Assembly (NCBI RefSeq): GCF_001514125.1
Contig: NZ_KQ948556.1
Coordinates: 311,518-375,517 of the forward strand
Direction: 5' to 3'
Origin: Streptomyces longwoodensis
GTDB lineage: Bacteria; Actinomycetota; Actinomycetes; Streptomycetales; Streptomycetaceae
Length of the DNA stretch: 64,000 bases
Shown piece after piece: positions 1 to 9,697 of the stretch (its first letter is position 1; the number at the start of each line of letters is the position of its first letter). A program made the translations under genes and the position numbers. The notes beneath the pieces were generated by a model that saw only the letters and a program-made list of their open reading frames with translations, was not told the DNA's origin and did not search any database.

Positions 1-240
1 CTGGAGTCGGGCCCCGTGACCATCCGTACGAGTGACGGTGGAACGGTCGTCGCCGCGGTGCACGGCGGTTTCATCTCGTTCGCGGACGACAAGCTGTCGC
101 TGCTGGCGGAGATCGCCGAACTGTCGGACGAGATCGACGTCCAGCGCGCCGAGCGGGAGCTGGAACGCGCGAAGGCCGAGGGCGACGCCTTCGCCGAGCG
201 GCGCGCGGAGGTCCGCCTGCGGGCGGCGACCACGCACTGA
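1..240 (+). CDS. atpC: ATP synthase F1 epsilon subunit, 3' part
   Basis: The frame is open from the first base, so this is the C-terminal ~79 residues of a gene starting left of the window. Residues read as the end of the epsilon beta-sandwich (VHGGFISFADDKLSLLAE) followed by the helical hairpin (RAERELERAKAEGD), the usual end of F1 epsilon, the central-stalk subunit of F0F1 ATP synthase. It is the last gene of the atp operon in actinobacteria, consistent with the terminator-like hairpin just downstream. Only the family assignment of this short tail is inferred; the start and N-terminal domain are outside the window. Confidence 0.9.
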   Translation: MESGPVTIRTSDGGTVVAAVHGGFISFADDKLSLLAEIAELSDEIDVQRAERELERAKAEGDAFAERRAEVRLRAATTH

Positions 241-265
241 GCACAGCGCGTATGCGATGACGTCA

Positions 266-313
266 CTCAGCCGCGGTCGGCACCGGAGCAATCCGGCGCC
301 GGCCGCGGCTGAG
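266..313 (+). terminator. Terminator of the atp operon
   Basis: Perfect 11-bp arms (CTCAGCCGCGG at 266-276 and CCGCGGCTGAG at 303-313) enclose a further CCGG/CCGG mini-stem. A run of six T follows about 13 nt later at 327-332. This is a plausible Rho-independent terminator between atpC and the next gene. Confidence 0.65.
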
Positions 314-370
314 GTGAATCTGGATGTTTTTTCCGTTCCGTTATCTAGGAGTCGAGGAGGTCGGTAGTCG

Positions 371-817
371 ATGGTCCTCGCTCTGACTGTGTGCGGAATC
401 GTCGTCGCCCTCGTGGTGCTGGGTCTGTTCGTCTTCGGTCTGCGGCGCAGGCTGATCCAGCGCTCCGGGGGCACCTTCGACTGCAGCCTGCGCTGGGACG
501 TGCCGGAACGGCCCGACACCAGCGGCAAGGGCTGGTCCTACGGGGTGGCCCGGTACAGCGGCGACCGCGTGACCTGGTTCCGGGTCTTCTCCTACGCCTA
601 CCGCCCGCGCCGGGTCCTGGAGCGCGCCTCGATCGAGGTGGCCGGGCGTCGGCTGCCCGAGGGCGAGGAGGAGCTGGCGCTGCTGTCGGACGCGGTGGTC
701 CTGGTCTGTCTCCACCAGGGGACGCGGCTCGAACTCGCCATGAGCGAAGACGCGCTGACCGGATTTCTCGCGTGGCTTGAGGCAGCCCCGCCCGGTCAGC
801 GCGTCAACGTCGCTTAG
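371..817 (+). CDS. DUF2550 membrane-anchored protein
   Basis: 148 aa. One N-terminal membrane segment (about residues 3-25, rich in Val/Leu) is followed by a short basic stretch (RRRLIQR) and a soluble beta-rich domain with aromatic positions (GWSYGVARYSGDRVTWFRVFS). The length, single anchor and position directly after atpC match the actinobacterial DUF2550 family, which is conserved but has no established biochemical role. The ATG at 371 is preceded by GAGGAGGTCGG, a good ribosome-binding site. It converges on chiC with only 28 bp between the stops. Confidence 0.8.
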   Translation: MVLALTVCGIVVALVVLGLFVFGLRRRLIQRSGGTFDCSLRWDVPERPDTSGKGWSYGVARYSGDRVTWFRVFSYAYRPRRVLERASIEVAGRRLPEGEEELALLSDAVVLVCLHQGTRLELAMSEDALTGFLAWLEAAPPGQRVNVA

Positions 818-845
818 AGCCCGTTCCTACGGGTCGAGCACGGTC

Positions 846-2669
<1,824 letters not shown>

Positions 2670-2756
2670 CCTGCGTCCTCTGTTTGGGGGAGCGGGGGTG
2701 TGGAGATGTGTGGGGGTGTCGTGGGCATGACTGAGCCTTCAGCCCACGGTGCCGCG

Positions 2757-2798
2757 AGAATAGAAAGGTCTGGACCACAGGTCAATAGGTCTGGACCA
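2757..2798 (-). promoter_or_regulatory. Chitinase-type promoter with two 12-bp direct repeats
   Basis: On the minus strand the repeat TGGTCCAGACCT occurs twice (2798-2787 and 2777-2766), 21 bp apart start to start. A -35 TTGACC (2785-2780) lies between the repeats and a -10 TATTCT (2762-2757) follows after a 17-bp spacer that contains the second repeat. Published work on Streptomyces chitinase promoters shows that such repeats mediate chitin induction and glucose repression. Here the sites would place a bound regulator directly on RNA polymerase. Confidence 0.85.
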
Positions 2799-2800
2799 CT

Positions 2801-3466
2801 TCACCGGTCGGACGGCTGGATCCCCAACTCCTGCGCGAGCACCGCCGCTTGGACCCGGCTGCGCAGCCCCAGCTTCCCCAGCAGGCGGCTGACGTGCGTC
2901 TTCGCCGTCGCCTCGGCCATGTCCAGCCGCTCGGCGATCCCCGCGTTGGACAGCCCCGCGCCGAGACAGGACAGCACCTCCCGCTCCCGCCGGGTCAGCC
3001 CGTCGAGCACCGCCGGGTCGGCCCGCGGCTCCCGCGCCGACCCGGCCGCGAACTCCGCGATCAGCCGGCGCGTGACCGCCGGGGCCACGACCCCCTCGCC
3101 CCGCGCCACCGTCCGTACCGCCTCGATCAGTTCCCGGGCCTCCGCGCTCTTGAGCAGGAACCCCGCGGCCCCCGCGCGCAGCGCCCCGAACACGTACACG
3201 TCCAGGTCGAAGGTGGTCAGCACCAGCACGTCGGCCAGCTGCTCCCCGACGATCCGCCGGGTCGCCGACACCCCGTCCAGGCGCGGCATCTGAACGTCCA
3301 TCAGCACCACGTCCGGCCGCGCCTCCCGGGCCAGCGCCACCGCCTGCTCGCCGTCCGCCGCCTCACCGACCACCTCGATCCCGGGCGCGCTGCGCAGGAT
3401 CAGCACCAGCCCGGCGCGCACGGCCGACTGGTCCTCGGCGACCAGCACCCGCACGGGGCCGTTCAC
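2801..3466 (-). CDS. chiR: NarL/LuxR-type response regulator of the chitinase two-component system
   Basis: 221 aa. Receiver domain (about 5-122) with acidic pocket E11/D12, phospho-acceptor D57 (VVLMDVQMP) and conserved Lys in FLLKSAEA. A C-terminal LuxR helix-turn-helix (about 155-215) contains LTRREREVLSCLGAGLSN. The GTG at 3466 is chosen because it overlaps the kinase stop (GTGA), has GGGAGG upstream and begins right at the receiver strand; the longer in-frame reading runs back into the kinase gene. Its position next to chiC supports a role in chitinase induction, as described for chiS/chiR systems, but DNA targets are inferred. Confidence 0.85.
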   Translation of the reverse strand: MNGPVRVLVAEDQSAVRAGLVLILRSAPGIEVVGEAADGEQAVALAREARPDVVLMDVQMPRLDGVSATRRIVGEQLADVLVLTTFDLDVYVFGALRAGAAGFLLKSAEARELIEAVRTVARGEGVVAPAVTRRLIAEFAAGSAREPRADPAVLDGLTRREREVLSCLGAGLSNAGIAERLDMAEATAKTHVSRLLGKLGLRSRVQAAVLAQELGIQPSDR

Positions 3467-4647
3467 CGGGCCCCTCCCGACGTGGTGTCCGCCGCGAGCG
3501 GCAGCCCCGCACGCACGGTCCAGCGCTCCCCGTCCGGCCCCGCCGAGAAGGTGCCGCCGAGCAGCGCGGCCCGCTCCCGCATGCCCACCAGACCGGCGCC
3601 CGAGCCGGGCGCCAGCGGCCCGCCGCGCCGGACGTACGGGCTGCTCACCCGCACCTCCAGCACCCCGTCCCGCTCGCCCAGCGCCACCGCGACCGGGCCG
3701 GGGCCACCGTGCTTCAGGGCGTTGGTCAGGGACTCCTGCACGATGCGGTACGCGGCCAGCCCGACCGGCGCCGGTACCTCCGCGTGCTCCGCGCTCAGAC
3801 ACACGTCCAGACCATTGGCGCGGGCCCCCTCCACCAGCGCGCCCAGCCCGTCCAGGGTCGGCGCGGCCGCGGGCGCCTCCTCCGCGCCCGCGTCCCGCAG
3901 GATCCCGATCAGCCGCCGCATCTGGGCCAGCCCCTCCACGCTGTTCTCCCGGATGACCCCGAGCGCCTCCTTCGTGGTCCCCGGCTCGTCGATCGACAGG
4001 GCCGCGGTGGAGTGGATGGCGATGGCCGACAGGTGACCCGCCACCAGGTCGTGCAGCTCACGGGCCACCCGGGCCCGCTCCGCGGTCACCGCCTGGACCC
4101 GGTCCCGCTCCGCGAGCAGCGCCGTCTGACCGGCGCGCAGCCGGGCGGCCTCGGCGGCGTCGCGGTGGTCGCGCACCAGCGCGCCGGTGGCCGCGGGACC
4201 GAACGACACGAGCGCCGCGCCGAGCCCGACGAACAGCGCCTGCGGGTCGCGCCACCACACCAGGAAGCCCAGCGTCACGGCGAGGCTCGCCAGCCCGGTG
4301 ACCACCGGGACCCGGCGCGCGGCCGACGGGGGCCCGTACAGCACGGCCGCGTACGCGAGGTCGGTGTACATCAGGATCGTCGCCGCGTTGCCCGGGGCGA
4401 GCACGTCCAGCACCAGCGCCCCGGTGCCCGCGAGCAGCGCGGCCCGCGGCGCCGACCGGCGCAGCAGCTCCAGGCCGGCCATCACGGCCAGCGCCAGGAG
4501 CCCCCAGGCGGGCGGCAGCAGCGCACTGCCCGACGTGGACAGGCCCAGCGCGGACATCGCCAGCCCGCCGAGCAGACCGGCGAGGGCGATGGCCACGTCG
4601 AAGCGGTGCGGGCGGGACAGGCGCGGCCGGCCCGGTCGTACGGCCAT
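3463..4647 (-). CDS. chiS: Sensor histidine kinase (HisKA_3 type) of the chitinase system
   Basis: About 394 aa from ATG 4647 (an upstream in-frame start at 4704 is possible; neither has a strong ribosome-binding site). The N-terminal half is a bundle of about six hydrophobic segments without a large extracellular sensor. Then come the HisKA_3 phospho-acceptor helix (ARELHDLVAGHLSAIAIHS) and a HATPase_c domain with the N-box region (AYRIVQESLTNALKHG) and G-box (GAGLVGMRERAALLGG). It would autophosphorylate and pass phosphate to the overlapping response regulator. The ligand is not evident; context suggests chitin-derived signals. Confidence 0.82.
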   Translation of the reverse strand: MAVRPGRPRLSRPHRFDVAIALAGLLGGLAMSALGLSTSGSALLPPAWGLLALAVMAGLELLRRSAPRAALLAGTGALVLDVLAPGNAATILMYTDLAYAAVLYGPPSAARRVPVVTGLASLAVTLGFLVWWRDPQALFVGLGAALVSFGPAATGALVRDHRDAAEAARLRAGQTALLAERDRVQAVTAERARVARELHDLVAGHLSAIAIHSTAALSIDEPGTTKEALGVIRENSVEGLAQMRRLIGILRDAGAEEAPAAAPTLDGLGALVEGARANGLDVCLSAEHAEVPAPVGLAAYRIVQESLTNALKHGGPGPVAVALGERDGVLEVRVSSPYVRRGGPLAPGSGAGLVGMRERAALLGGTFSAGPDGERWTVRAGLPLAADTTSGGAR

Positions 4648-4810
4648 GTCCCCATCCAACACGCTCACCGGGCCCGCCGCGTGCTGCCCGGGGAGGGTCC
4701 GCACTGCATCCTTCGATGTACCGACGGCTCGTCATCGGCGACGACGCGCCCGGCCGTCCCCGCCGTGAGGCTTGAGGGGCGCCTCCGAGGGCGCACGGAG
4801 GGAGCGAAGC

Positions 4811-5344
4811 GTGATCGTCGGGTTGGTCGTCGCCTGCGAGGTGGCGTTCTGGGTGCTGCTGGCCGCCGGACTGGCCGTCCGGTACCTGCTGCGGATGCCG
4901 CGCACCGGCCTCGCGCTGCTGCTGTGCGAGCCGCTGCTGGAGGTGGTGCTGTTCGCCGTCACCGCGATCGACCTGCGCCACGGCGCCGCACCGGACTGGC
5001 GCCACGGCCTCGCCGCGGTCTACATCGGCTTCACCGTCGGGCTCGGCCACTCCACCATCACCTGGGCCGACGCCCGCTTCGCCCACCGCTTCGCCGGCGG
5101 CCCGCCGCCGGTGCGGCCGCCCCGCTACGGCAGGGCCCGCGCCCTCCACGAGTGGAAGGTCGCGGGCCGCTGGATCCTCGCCTGCGCCGTCGCCCTCGCC
5201 CTGCTCCAGGCCGCGGCCTGGTACGTCGGCGGCGACGGCGACACCGGCTCCCTGCGCGCCTGGCAGCACCGGATGCTCCTCGTCATCGGCATCAACCTGG
5301 TCGTCGCGGCGAGCTACACGCTGTTCCCCACGCGCGAGCGCTAG
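4811..5344 (+). CDS. Small integral membrane protein, function unknown
   Basis: 177 aa from GTG 4811, which has GGAGGGAGCGAAGC directly upstream; the longer frame lacks such a site. About four hydrophobic segments (near 2-22, 32-50, 68-85, 118-137) plus one at the C-terminus suggest a polytopic membrane protein. A conserved-looking cytoplasmic loop has several Arg/Pro. I do not recognise the family. It is divergent from the chiS/chiR pair and converges on the cobalamin adenosyltransferase gene; the two genes share the four bases CTAG, each using TAG as stop. Confidence 0.7.
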   Translation: MIVGLVVACEVAFWVLLAAGLAVRYLLRMPRTGLALLLCEPLLEVVLFAVTAIDLRHGAAPDWRHGLAAVYIGFTVGLGHSTITWADARFAHRFAGGPPPVRPPRYGRARALHEWKVAGRWILACAVALALLQAAAWYVGGDGDTGSLRAWQHRMLLVIGINLVVAASYTLFPTRER

Positions 5345-5913
5345 CGCTCCCCGCCCGGCACCCACAGGACGTCGCCGGTCGCCTTGTTCGCCGTGCGGGC
5401 CAGGATGAACAGCAGGTCCGACAGCCGGTTGAGGTAGGTCGCGGTCAGCGGGTTCATCGCCTCGCCGTGCGCCTCCAGCGCCGCCCACGTCGAGCGTTCG
5501 GCCCGGCGCACCACCGTGCACGCCTGGTGCAGCAGGGCCGCGCCGGGCGTGCCGCCGGGCAGGATGAACGAGCGCAGCTTCTCCAGCTCGGCGTTGAAGC
5601 GGTCGCAGTCCGCCTCCAGCCGGTCCACGTAGAACTGCTCCACCCGCAGCGGCGGGTACTCGGGGTTCTCCACCACCGGCGTCGACAGGTCCGCGCCCAC
5701 GTCGAACAGGTCGTTCTGCACCCGGGTGAGGACCGTCACGACCTCCTCGCCGAGCCCGCCGAGGGCGATCGCCGTACCGATGACCGCGTTCGCCTCGTTG
5801 GCGTCGGCGTACGCGGCGATGCGCAGATCGGTCTTCGGGACCCGGCTCATGTCCCCCAGGGCGGTGGTGCCCCGGTCGCCGGTCCGGGTGTAGATACGCG
5901 TCAGATTGACCAT
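5341..5913 (-). CDS. Cob(I)yrinic acid a,c-diamide adenosyltransferase, PduO type
   Basis: 190 aa, starting at ATG 5913 (MVNLTRIYTRTGD); the extra 11 in-frame residues upstream are not conserved-looking. The N-terminal nucleotide-binding motif YTRTGDRGTT, the middle DANEANAVIGTA and the C-terminal segment NRLSDLLFILAR are hallmarks of PduO-type ATP:corrinoid adenosyltransferases. The enzyme transfers the 5'-deoxyadenosyl group of ATP to cob(I)alamin, making coenzyme B12. This supplies AdoCbl-dependent mutases such as IcmA in this window. Cytoplasmic trimer in known family members. Confidence 0.92.
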   Translation of the reverse strand: MVNLTRIYTRTGDRGTTALGDMSRVPKTDLRIAAYADANEANAVIGTAIALGGLGEEVVTVLTRVQNDLFDVGADLSTPVVENPEYPPLRVEQFYVDRLEADCDRFNAELEKLRSFILPGGTPGAALLHQACTVVRRAERSTWAALEAHGEAMNPLTATYLNRLSDLLFILARTANKATGDVLWVPGGER

Positions 5914-6304
5914 GCGGCCAGAGTAGTTCGGGTCAAAGGGGCTCAACTAGGCCGTACGTGGCGACCCCTGACACGCCCGCGGTGTGATGTCCGTCAGATG
6001 AGACGTGACGCGCGTTACTAACCCGTCACACAGCGCCTCCGGCCCGCTAGTGTCCCGCCGAGGGGACGTACGGGCCGACCGGTCCGCTGCGCCGGACGGC
6101 TGACTCCGGTGACAGCGGGCGCGTGAGGGGGCAGGGCTTCTCCCGGCACGGGAACCACTCGCGTCCCCATGGCCTCACCCCTGCGAGTGAATTCGGTATC
6201 GGTTCGCTCACAGACGGCAACCTCCGGACGTCTCCCGCAGTCAGAGGTTGCAACACCGGACCACCACACCGCGGAGCACGAGACGCACGCTTAGGGGAGC
6301 GCAT
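5914..6304. other. 391-bp divergent intergenic region
   Basis: This lies between the leftward adenosyltransferase gene and the rightward STAS gene and must hold both promoters. No convincing coding frame was seen. It contains a near-palindrome GTGACGCGCGTTAC (6005-6018, one mismatch) next to TTACTAACCCGTCAC. No B12-riboswitch element was recognised. I could not assign -35/-10 boxes confidently. Confidence 0.4.
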
Positions 6305-6628
6305 ATGCACATCAGGGGCGACCACGTCGAGCTGGTCGTCGGGGGCCGCCTCGACGTCCGCAGCGCGGCGGACGCCCGTACGGCCTTGCACGCGGCGGTC
6401 GACGACGGCGTCGGCGACCTGGTGCTCGACCTGTCCGAGCTGGACTCCTGGGACGCCACCGGCCTCGGTGTGATCATGGGCGCCCACCGGCGGGCCGGCC
6501 GCTGCGGCCGGCGCCTGGTGCTGCGCGGGGTGCCGCCGCAGATGCAGCGCCTGCTGGTGGCCACCCGGCTGCACCGCATCCTCGCCATCGAGGGCGGCCT
6601 CGCGGCGGAGTCGCTGCCCCACGTCTGA
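6305..6628 (+). CDS. STAS-domain protein (anti-sigma factor antagonist-like) with Ala at the phosphosite
   Basis: 107 aa from ATG 6305, preceded by AGGGGAG. The whole protein is one STAS domain: strand VELVVGGRLDVRSA, then LVLDLSELDSWDATGLGVIMGAHRRAG. In SpoIIAA-type antagonists the segment is D-S-[ST]-G-L-G and the first Ser is phosphorylated by the partner anti-sigma kinase. Here that position is Ala51 (D50-A51-T52-G53). If the partner-switch model applies, the protein would be always in the active, sigma-releasing state, or use Thr52 instead. No anti-sigma kinase or sigma gene is adjacent; the next gene is a large P-loop protein in the same direction. Confidence 0.85.
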   Translation: MHIRGDHVELVVGGRLDVRSAADARTALHAAVDDGVGDLVLDLSELDSWDATGLGVIMGAHRRAGRCGRRLVLRGVPPQMQRLLVATRLHRILAIEGGLAAESLPHV

Positions 6629-6902
6629 GCCGCGCGCCGGGGGCCGCGCGCCGCGGTCGTCCGGCACGCCGAGCCGCCCGGTCCGCGGAGAACCGCGACG
6701 TCACACACGCAATCCTCACCGGACCGTGACGTCCCGGACCGCGCGGTACCCCGGACTGTCGGAGATACTGGCCCAAGGTTTACGGTTCGTCTGCCCGCCG
6801 CCCGCAACCCTCGAGCGGGCACCGGACCAGAAGCGACAGCGCAGTGTGCAGCAAGGCCGGGAGGGGCTACCGCCACACGACGCTTTTGGGGGGCTTGAGC
6901 CT

Positions 6903-9464
6903 ATGGACCCGACCAGCCGGGGACCCGAGGAGTACGGCCACGACGCCGAGGACCGCGCACCGCGCCCGCGCCCCTCCAGGGACCCCCTGACCCCCGACTT
7001 CGGGCAGCACGCGGCCTCACCGGCCCGCATGGTGCGCCTGGTGGCTGGCGAGCACCTCGTCACCGTCAACCCCGTCGACGGCAGCGAGATCGAGCTCTGC
7101 CCGCCCACCGAACGCCCCGAGCGGCCCGCCCGCCGCACCCCCGCGTCCCGCGCCGAGGCCGACCGCGCCGCCCGGCCGCCCGCGCCCGCCGGACCCGACC
7201 GGCCCGCGCCGCCCCTGCTGGGCCGTCAGGACGAACGCGAACAGCTCGTCCGGCTGCTCGCCCGCGGCCGCTCCGTCCGGCTCGTCGGCCCCGCCGGCTC
7301 CGGCCGCACCCGCATGCTCGACCTCGTCGCCGAGGACTGCGCCGACCTCGCGCCCGACGGCGTGGTCCGCCTCAACGGGTTCCGCCGCACCGCGGCCGAC
7401 CTGCTCCACGACCTCTTCCACGCGGTGTACGACGCCGCCGAGTACCGCCCCGACCCGGACGAACTGCTCGCCCTGGTGCGGGACGTCGGTGCCGTCGTGG
7501 TCGTCGACGACCTCGACGTCGGCGGCGACGAGCTCGACGACTTCCTCGACGCCACCCCCGAGTGCGCCTTCCTCTTCGGCGCGACCCCGGACACGCCCGC
7601 ACCCACCGCGGACTCCGCCGTCGAGGACGTCGTCCTGCCCGGACTGGACCGGGCCGGCGGCGCCGACCTCATCGAGCGGGCCGTCGGCCGCGCCCTCACC
7701 GAGGAGGAGGCCAACTGGGCCGGCGACCTCTGGTTCGAGTCCGAGGGCCTGCCGCTGCGCTTCGTCCAGGCCGGTGCCCTGCTGCGCCAGCGCGACCAGC
7801 TGCGCGCCGGCGCCGAGGCGGTCGACGAGTACGGCGTGTTCGAGGACGCCCGGCCGCTCGCCGCGTCCGCGGAGGCCGGCGTCACCGGGCCCGGGCTGAC
7901 GGGCCTGTCCGACGACGCGGGCGTCGAGGAGATACCGCTGCCCTCCCTCGGCGAGGCCGCCGCGCCCGCCCCGCTGCTCGCCTCCCGGCTCAGCGCCTCC
8001 GCCCGCGCCACCCTCCGCTTCGCCGTCGCCCTCGGCGGCGAGGTCCCGCACCAGGCGCACCTGCCCGCGCTGGTCGGCGACACCCACGCCGACGCGGCCC
8101 TCGGCGAACTCGCCGCCTGCGGGCTCGTCTCGCCGGTCGGCACCCGCTACCGGCTCGCCGCGGGCGTGCTGACCCAGCTGGAGGCCGCCGGGTACGCCGA
8201 CGACGGCGCCGGGACCGCCCACACCGCCGCCCGGCACTACGCCTGGTGGGCCGGGCACCCCTCGGTCACGCCCGAGCGGGTGTGCGCGGAGGCCGACGCG
8301 GTGCTCGCCGCGCTGGCCGTCACCGCACCGGCCGCGACCGGCCCCGCCGAGGACGAGACGTGCGTGCCCGTGGAGCTGGCCCGCACCGCGGCACCGGCGT
8401 TCGCCGCCGGACTCGACTGGAGCGCCTGGGAGGAGGCGCTGCGCTCCGGCGCCGAGGCCGCGCGGCTCTCCGGCGCGGTCGCCGACCAGGCCTACTTCCA
8501 CCACGAACTCGGCGTCCTCGCCCTGTGCGAGGGGCAACTGGACCGGGCGCGCGCCGAGTTGGAGTCCTCCACCGGGCTGCGCGGCGCCCTCGCCGACAAG
8601 CGCGGCACCGTCGCCGGGCGCCGTGCCCTCGCCCTGGTCGCCGACCGCTCGGGCGACGTGCCCGGCGTCGCCTCCCTGCTGGCGCCGGACGCGTCCGACA
8701 CCCGCCCCGAGCAGCCGGTCACCCCGCCCCGGGGCATCCCCGCGGCGCTCCCCGCCCCGGCCCCGCCCACCCTGGTCACCCACCGGCAGTCCGGCGCCGC
8801 GCCGACGCCCGCCGCGCACCGCCGCGGGGGGCTGCGCGGGCTGGCCAAGCGCAACCTCGTCGCGGCCGGCGCGGGCGCGCTGCTCGTCGCCGTCCTCGGC
8901 ACGGTCGTCACGCTCGGCGCGACCTCCGACAACGACGCCCACAACCCCTCCGACCGGGTCGGCGTCAACCCGTCCGCCACGACCGGCCTCGACGACGGCG
9001 CCCCGGGCACGGACGCCCCCGGCGACGACCCGGGCACCGGCGACACGGGCATCGCCACGAGCCGCCCCACGGACCCCGGCCCCGACGGCACCCTGGGCAC
9101 GTCGGACGACCCGACCCCGACGGGCACGACGGCCCCGACCCCGGGGACGAGCACGTCCTCGGGCCCGCACGACGGCAACGGGACCAGTCCGCCACCGTCC
9201 CCCAGCACGTCGGGGTCCCCGTCCGGACGGCCGTCGACCTCGCCCTCGTCCAGCCCCACGGGCTCGCCGAGCGGCTCGTCGACGCCCCCCTCGCAGACGC
9301 CGACCGGCTCGGGCACGCCGACCGGGAGCCCGACGAGCGACACCTCGGCGACGGCCGGCGGCGCGGTCACCTCGGTGCCGACCGCGTCCTCGGGGAGCGC
9401 GCCCGACAGCGCCGGGACGCCGAGCACGGCGGGCTCGGCGGGGTCCGGCGAGCCGGTGATCTAG
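6903..9464 (+). CDS. Large P-loop (STAND/AAA-like) protein with C-terminal membrane anchor and Ser/Thr/Pro-rich outer tail
   Basis: 853 aa from ATG 6903 (GGGGGG upstream). A disordered, Arg/Pro-rich N-terminus (1-110) is followed by LLGRQDEREQLVRLL and a P-loop G129-PAGSG-R135-T136, in which the usual Walker A Lys is Arg. A Walker-B-like strand (AVVVVDDLDV, about 198-208) follows, then winged-helix-like and helical-repeat regions to about 600. One membrane segment at about 652-674 is followed by ~180 residues of Ser/Thr/Pro/Gly, probably outside the cell. Related Streptomyces proteins are annotated only as ATP/GTP-binding. Nucleotide binding is uncertain because of the Arg. The role is unknown. 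Confidence 0.75.
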   Translation: MDPTSRGPEEYGHDAEDRAPRPRPSRDPLTPDFGQHAASPARMVRLVAGEHLVTVNPVDGSEIELCPPTERPERPARRTPASRAEADRAARPPAPAGPDRPAPPLLGRQDEREQLVRLLARGRSVRLVGPAGSGRTRMLDLVAEDCADLAPDGVVRLNGFRRTAADLLHDLFHAVYDAAEYRPDPDELLALVRDVGAVVVVDDLDVGGDELDDFLDATPECAFLFGATPDTPAPTADSAVEDVVLPGLDRAGGADLIERAVGRALTEEEANWAGDLWFESEGLPLRFVQAGALLRQRDQLRAGAEAVDEYGVFEDARPLAASAEAGVTGPGLTGLSDDAGVEEIPLPSLGEAAAPAPLLASRLSASARATLRFAVALGGEVPHQAHLPALVGDTHADAALGELAACGLVSPVGTRYRLAAGVLTQLEAAGYADDGAGTAHTAARHYAWWAGHPSVTPERVCAEADAVLAALAVTAPAATGPAEDETCVPVELARTAAPAFAAGLDWSAWEEALRSGAEAARLSGAVADQAYFHHELGVLALCEGQLDRARAELESSTGLRGALADKRGTVAGRRALALVADRSGDVPGVASLLAPDASDTRPEQPVTPPRGIPAALPAPAPPTLVTHRQSGAAPTPAAHRRGGLRGLAKRNLVAAGAGALLVAVLGTVVTLGATSDNDAHNPSDRVGVNPSATTGLDDGAPGTDAPGDDPGTGDTGIATSRPTDPGPDGTLGTSDDPTPTGTTAPTPGTSTSSGPHDGNGTSPPPSPSTSGSPSGRPSTSPSSSPTGSPSGSSTPPSQTPTGSGTPTGSPTSDTSATAGGAVTSVPTASSGSAPDSAGTPSTAGSAGSGEPVI

Positions 9465-9505
9465 GGCCGCCGCGCGGAGGGCGCGCCCGGGGGGGAGCGG
9501 CCGCT

Positions 9506-9528
9506 GGGCCGGGAGCTCCGCCCGGCCC
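9506..9528 (+). terminator. GC-rich hairpin after the P-loop gene
   Basis: GGGCCGGG (9506-9513) and CCCGGCCC (9521-9528) form an 8-bp stem with a 7-nt loop in the 233-bp gap between convergent genes. There is no T-tract. The surrounding gap is extremely G+C-rich and no coding frame is credible. Confidence 0.4.
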
Positions 9529-9697
9529 GGCGCCGTCCGCCGGGCCGCGGCGGCGCCGCACCACGGCCTCGGGCCGGTTCGGCACCGCCGGACACCACCG
9601 CCGTGGCGGAGCGCCGTCGCGGCGGACACGGCCCGCGGACGTCGAGCGGGCCGTCCGGTCCGGTGGACGGACCGTCAGCGGCGCGCGAGGCGTTCGC

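Noticed and set aside
5914..6304. Cobalamin riboswitch near the adenosyltransferase gene
   Set aside because: No B12-box-like conserved core was recognised; a covariance-model search would be decisive.
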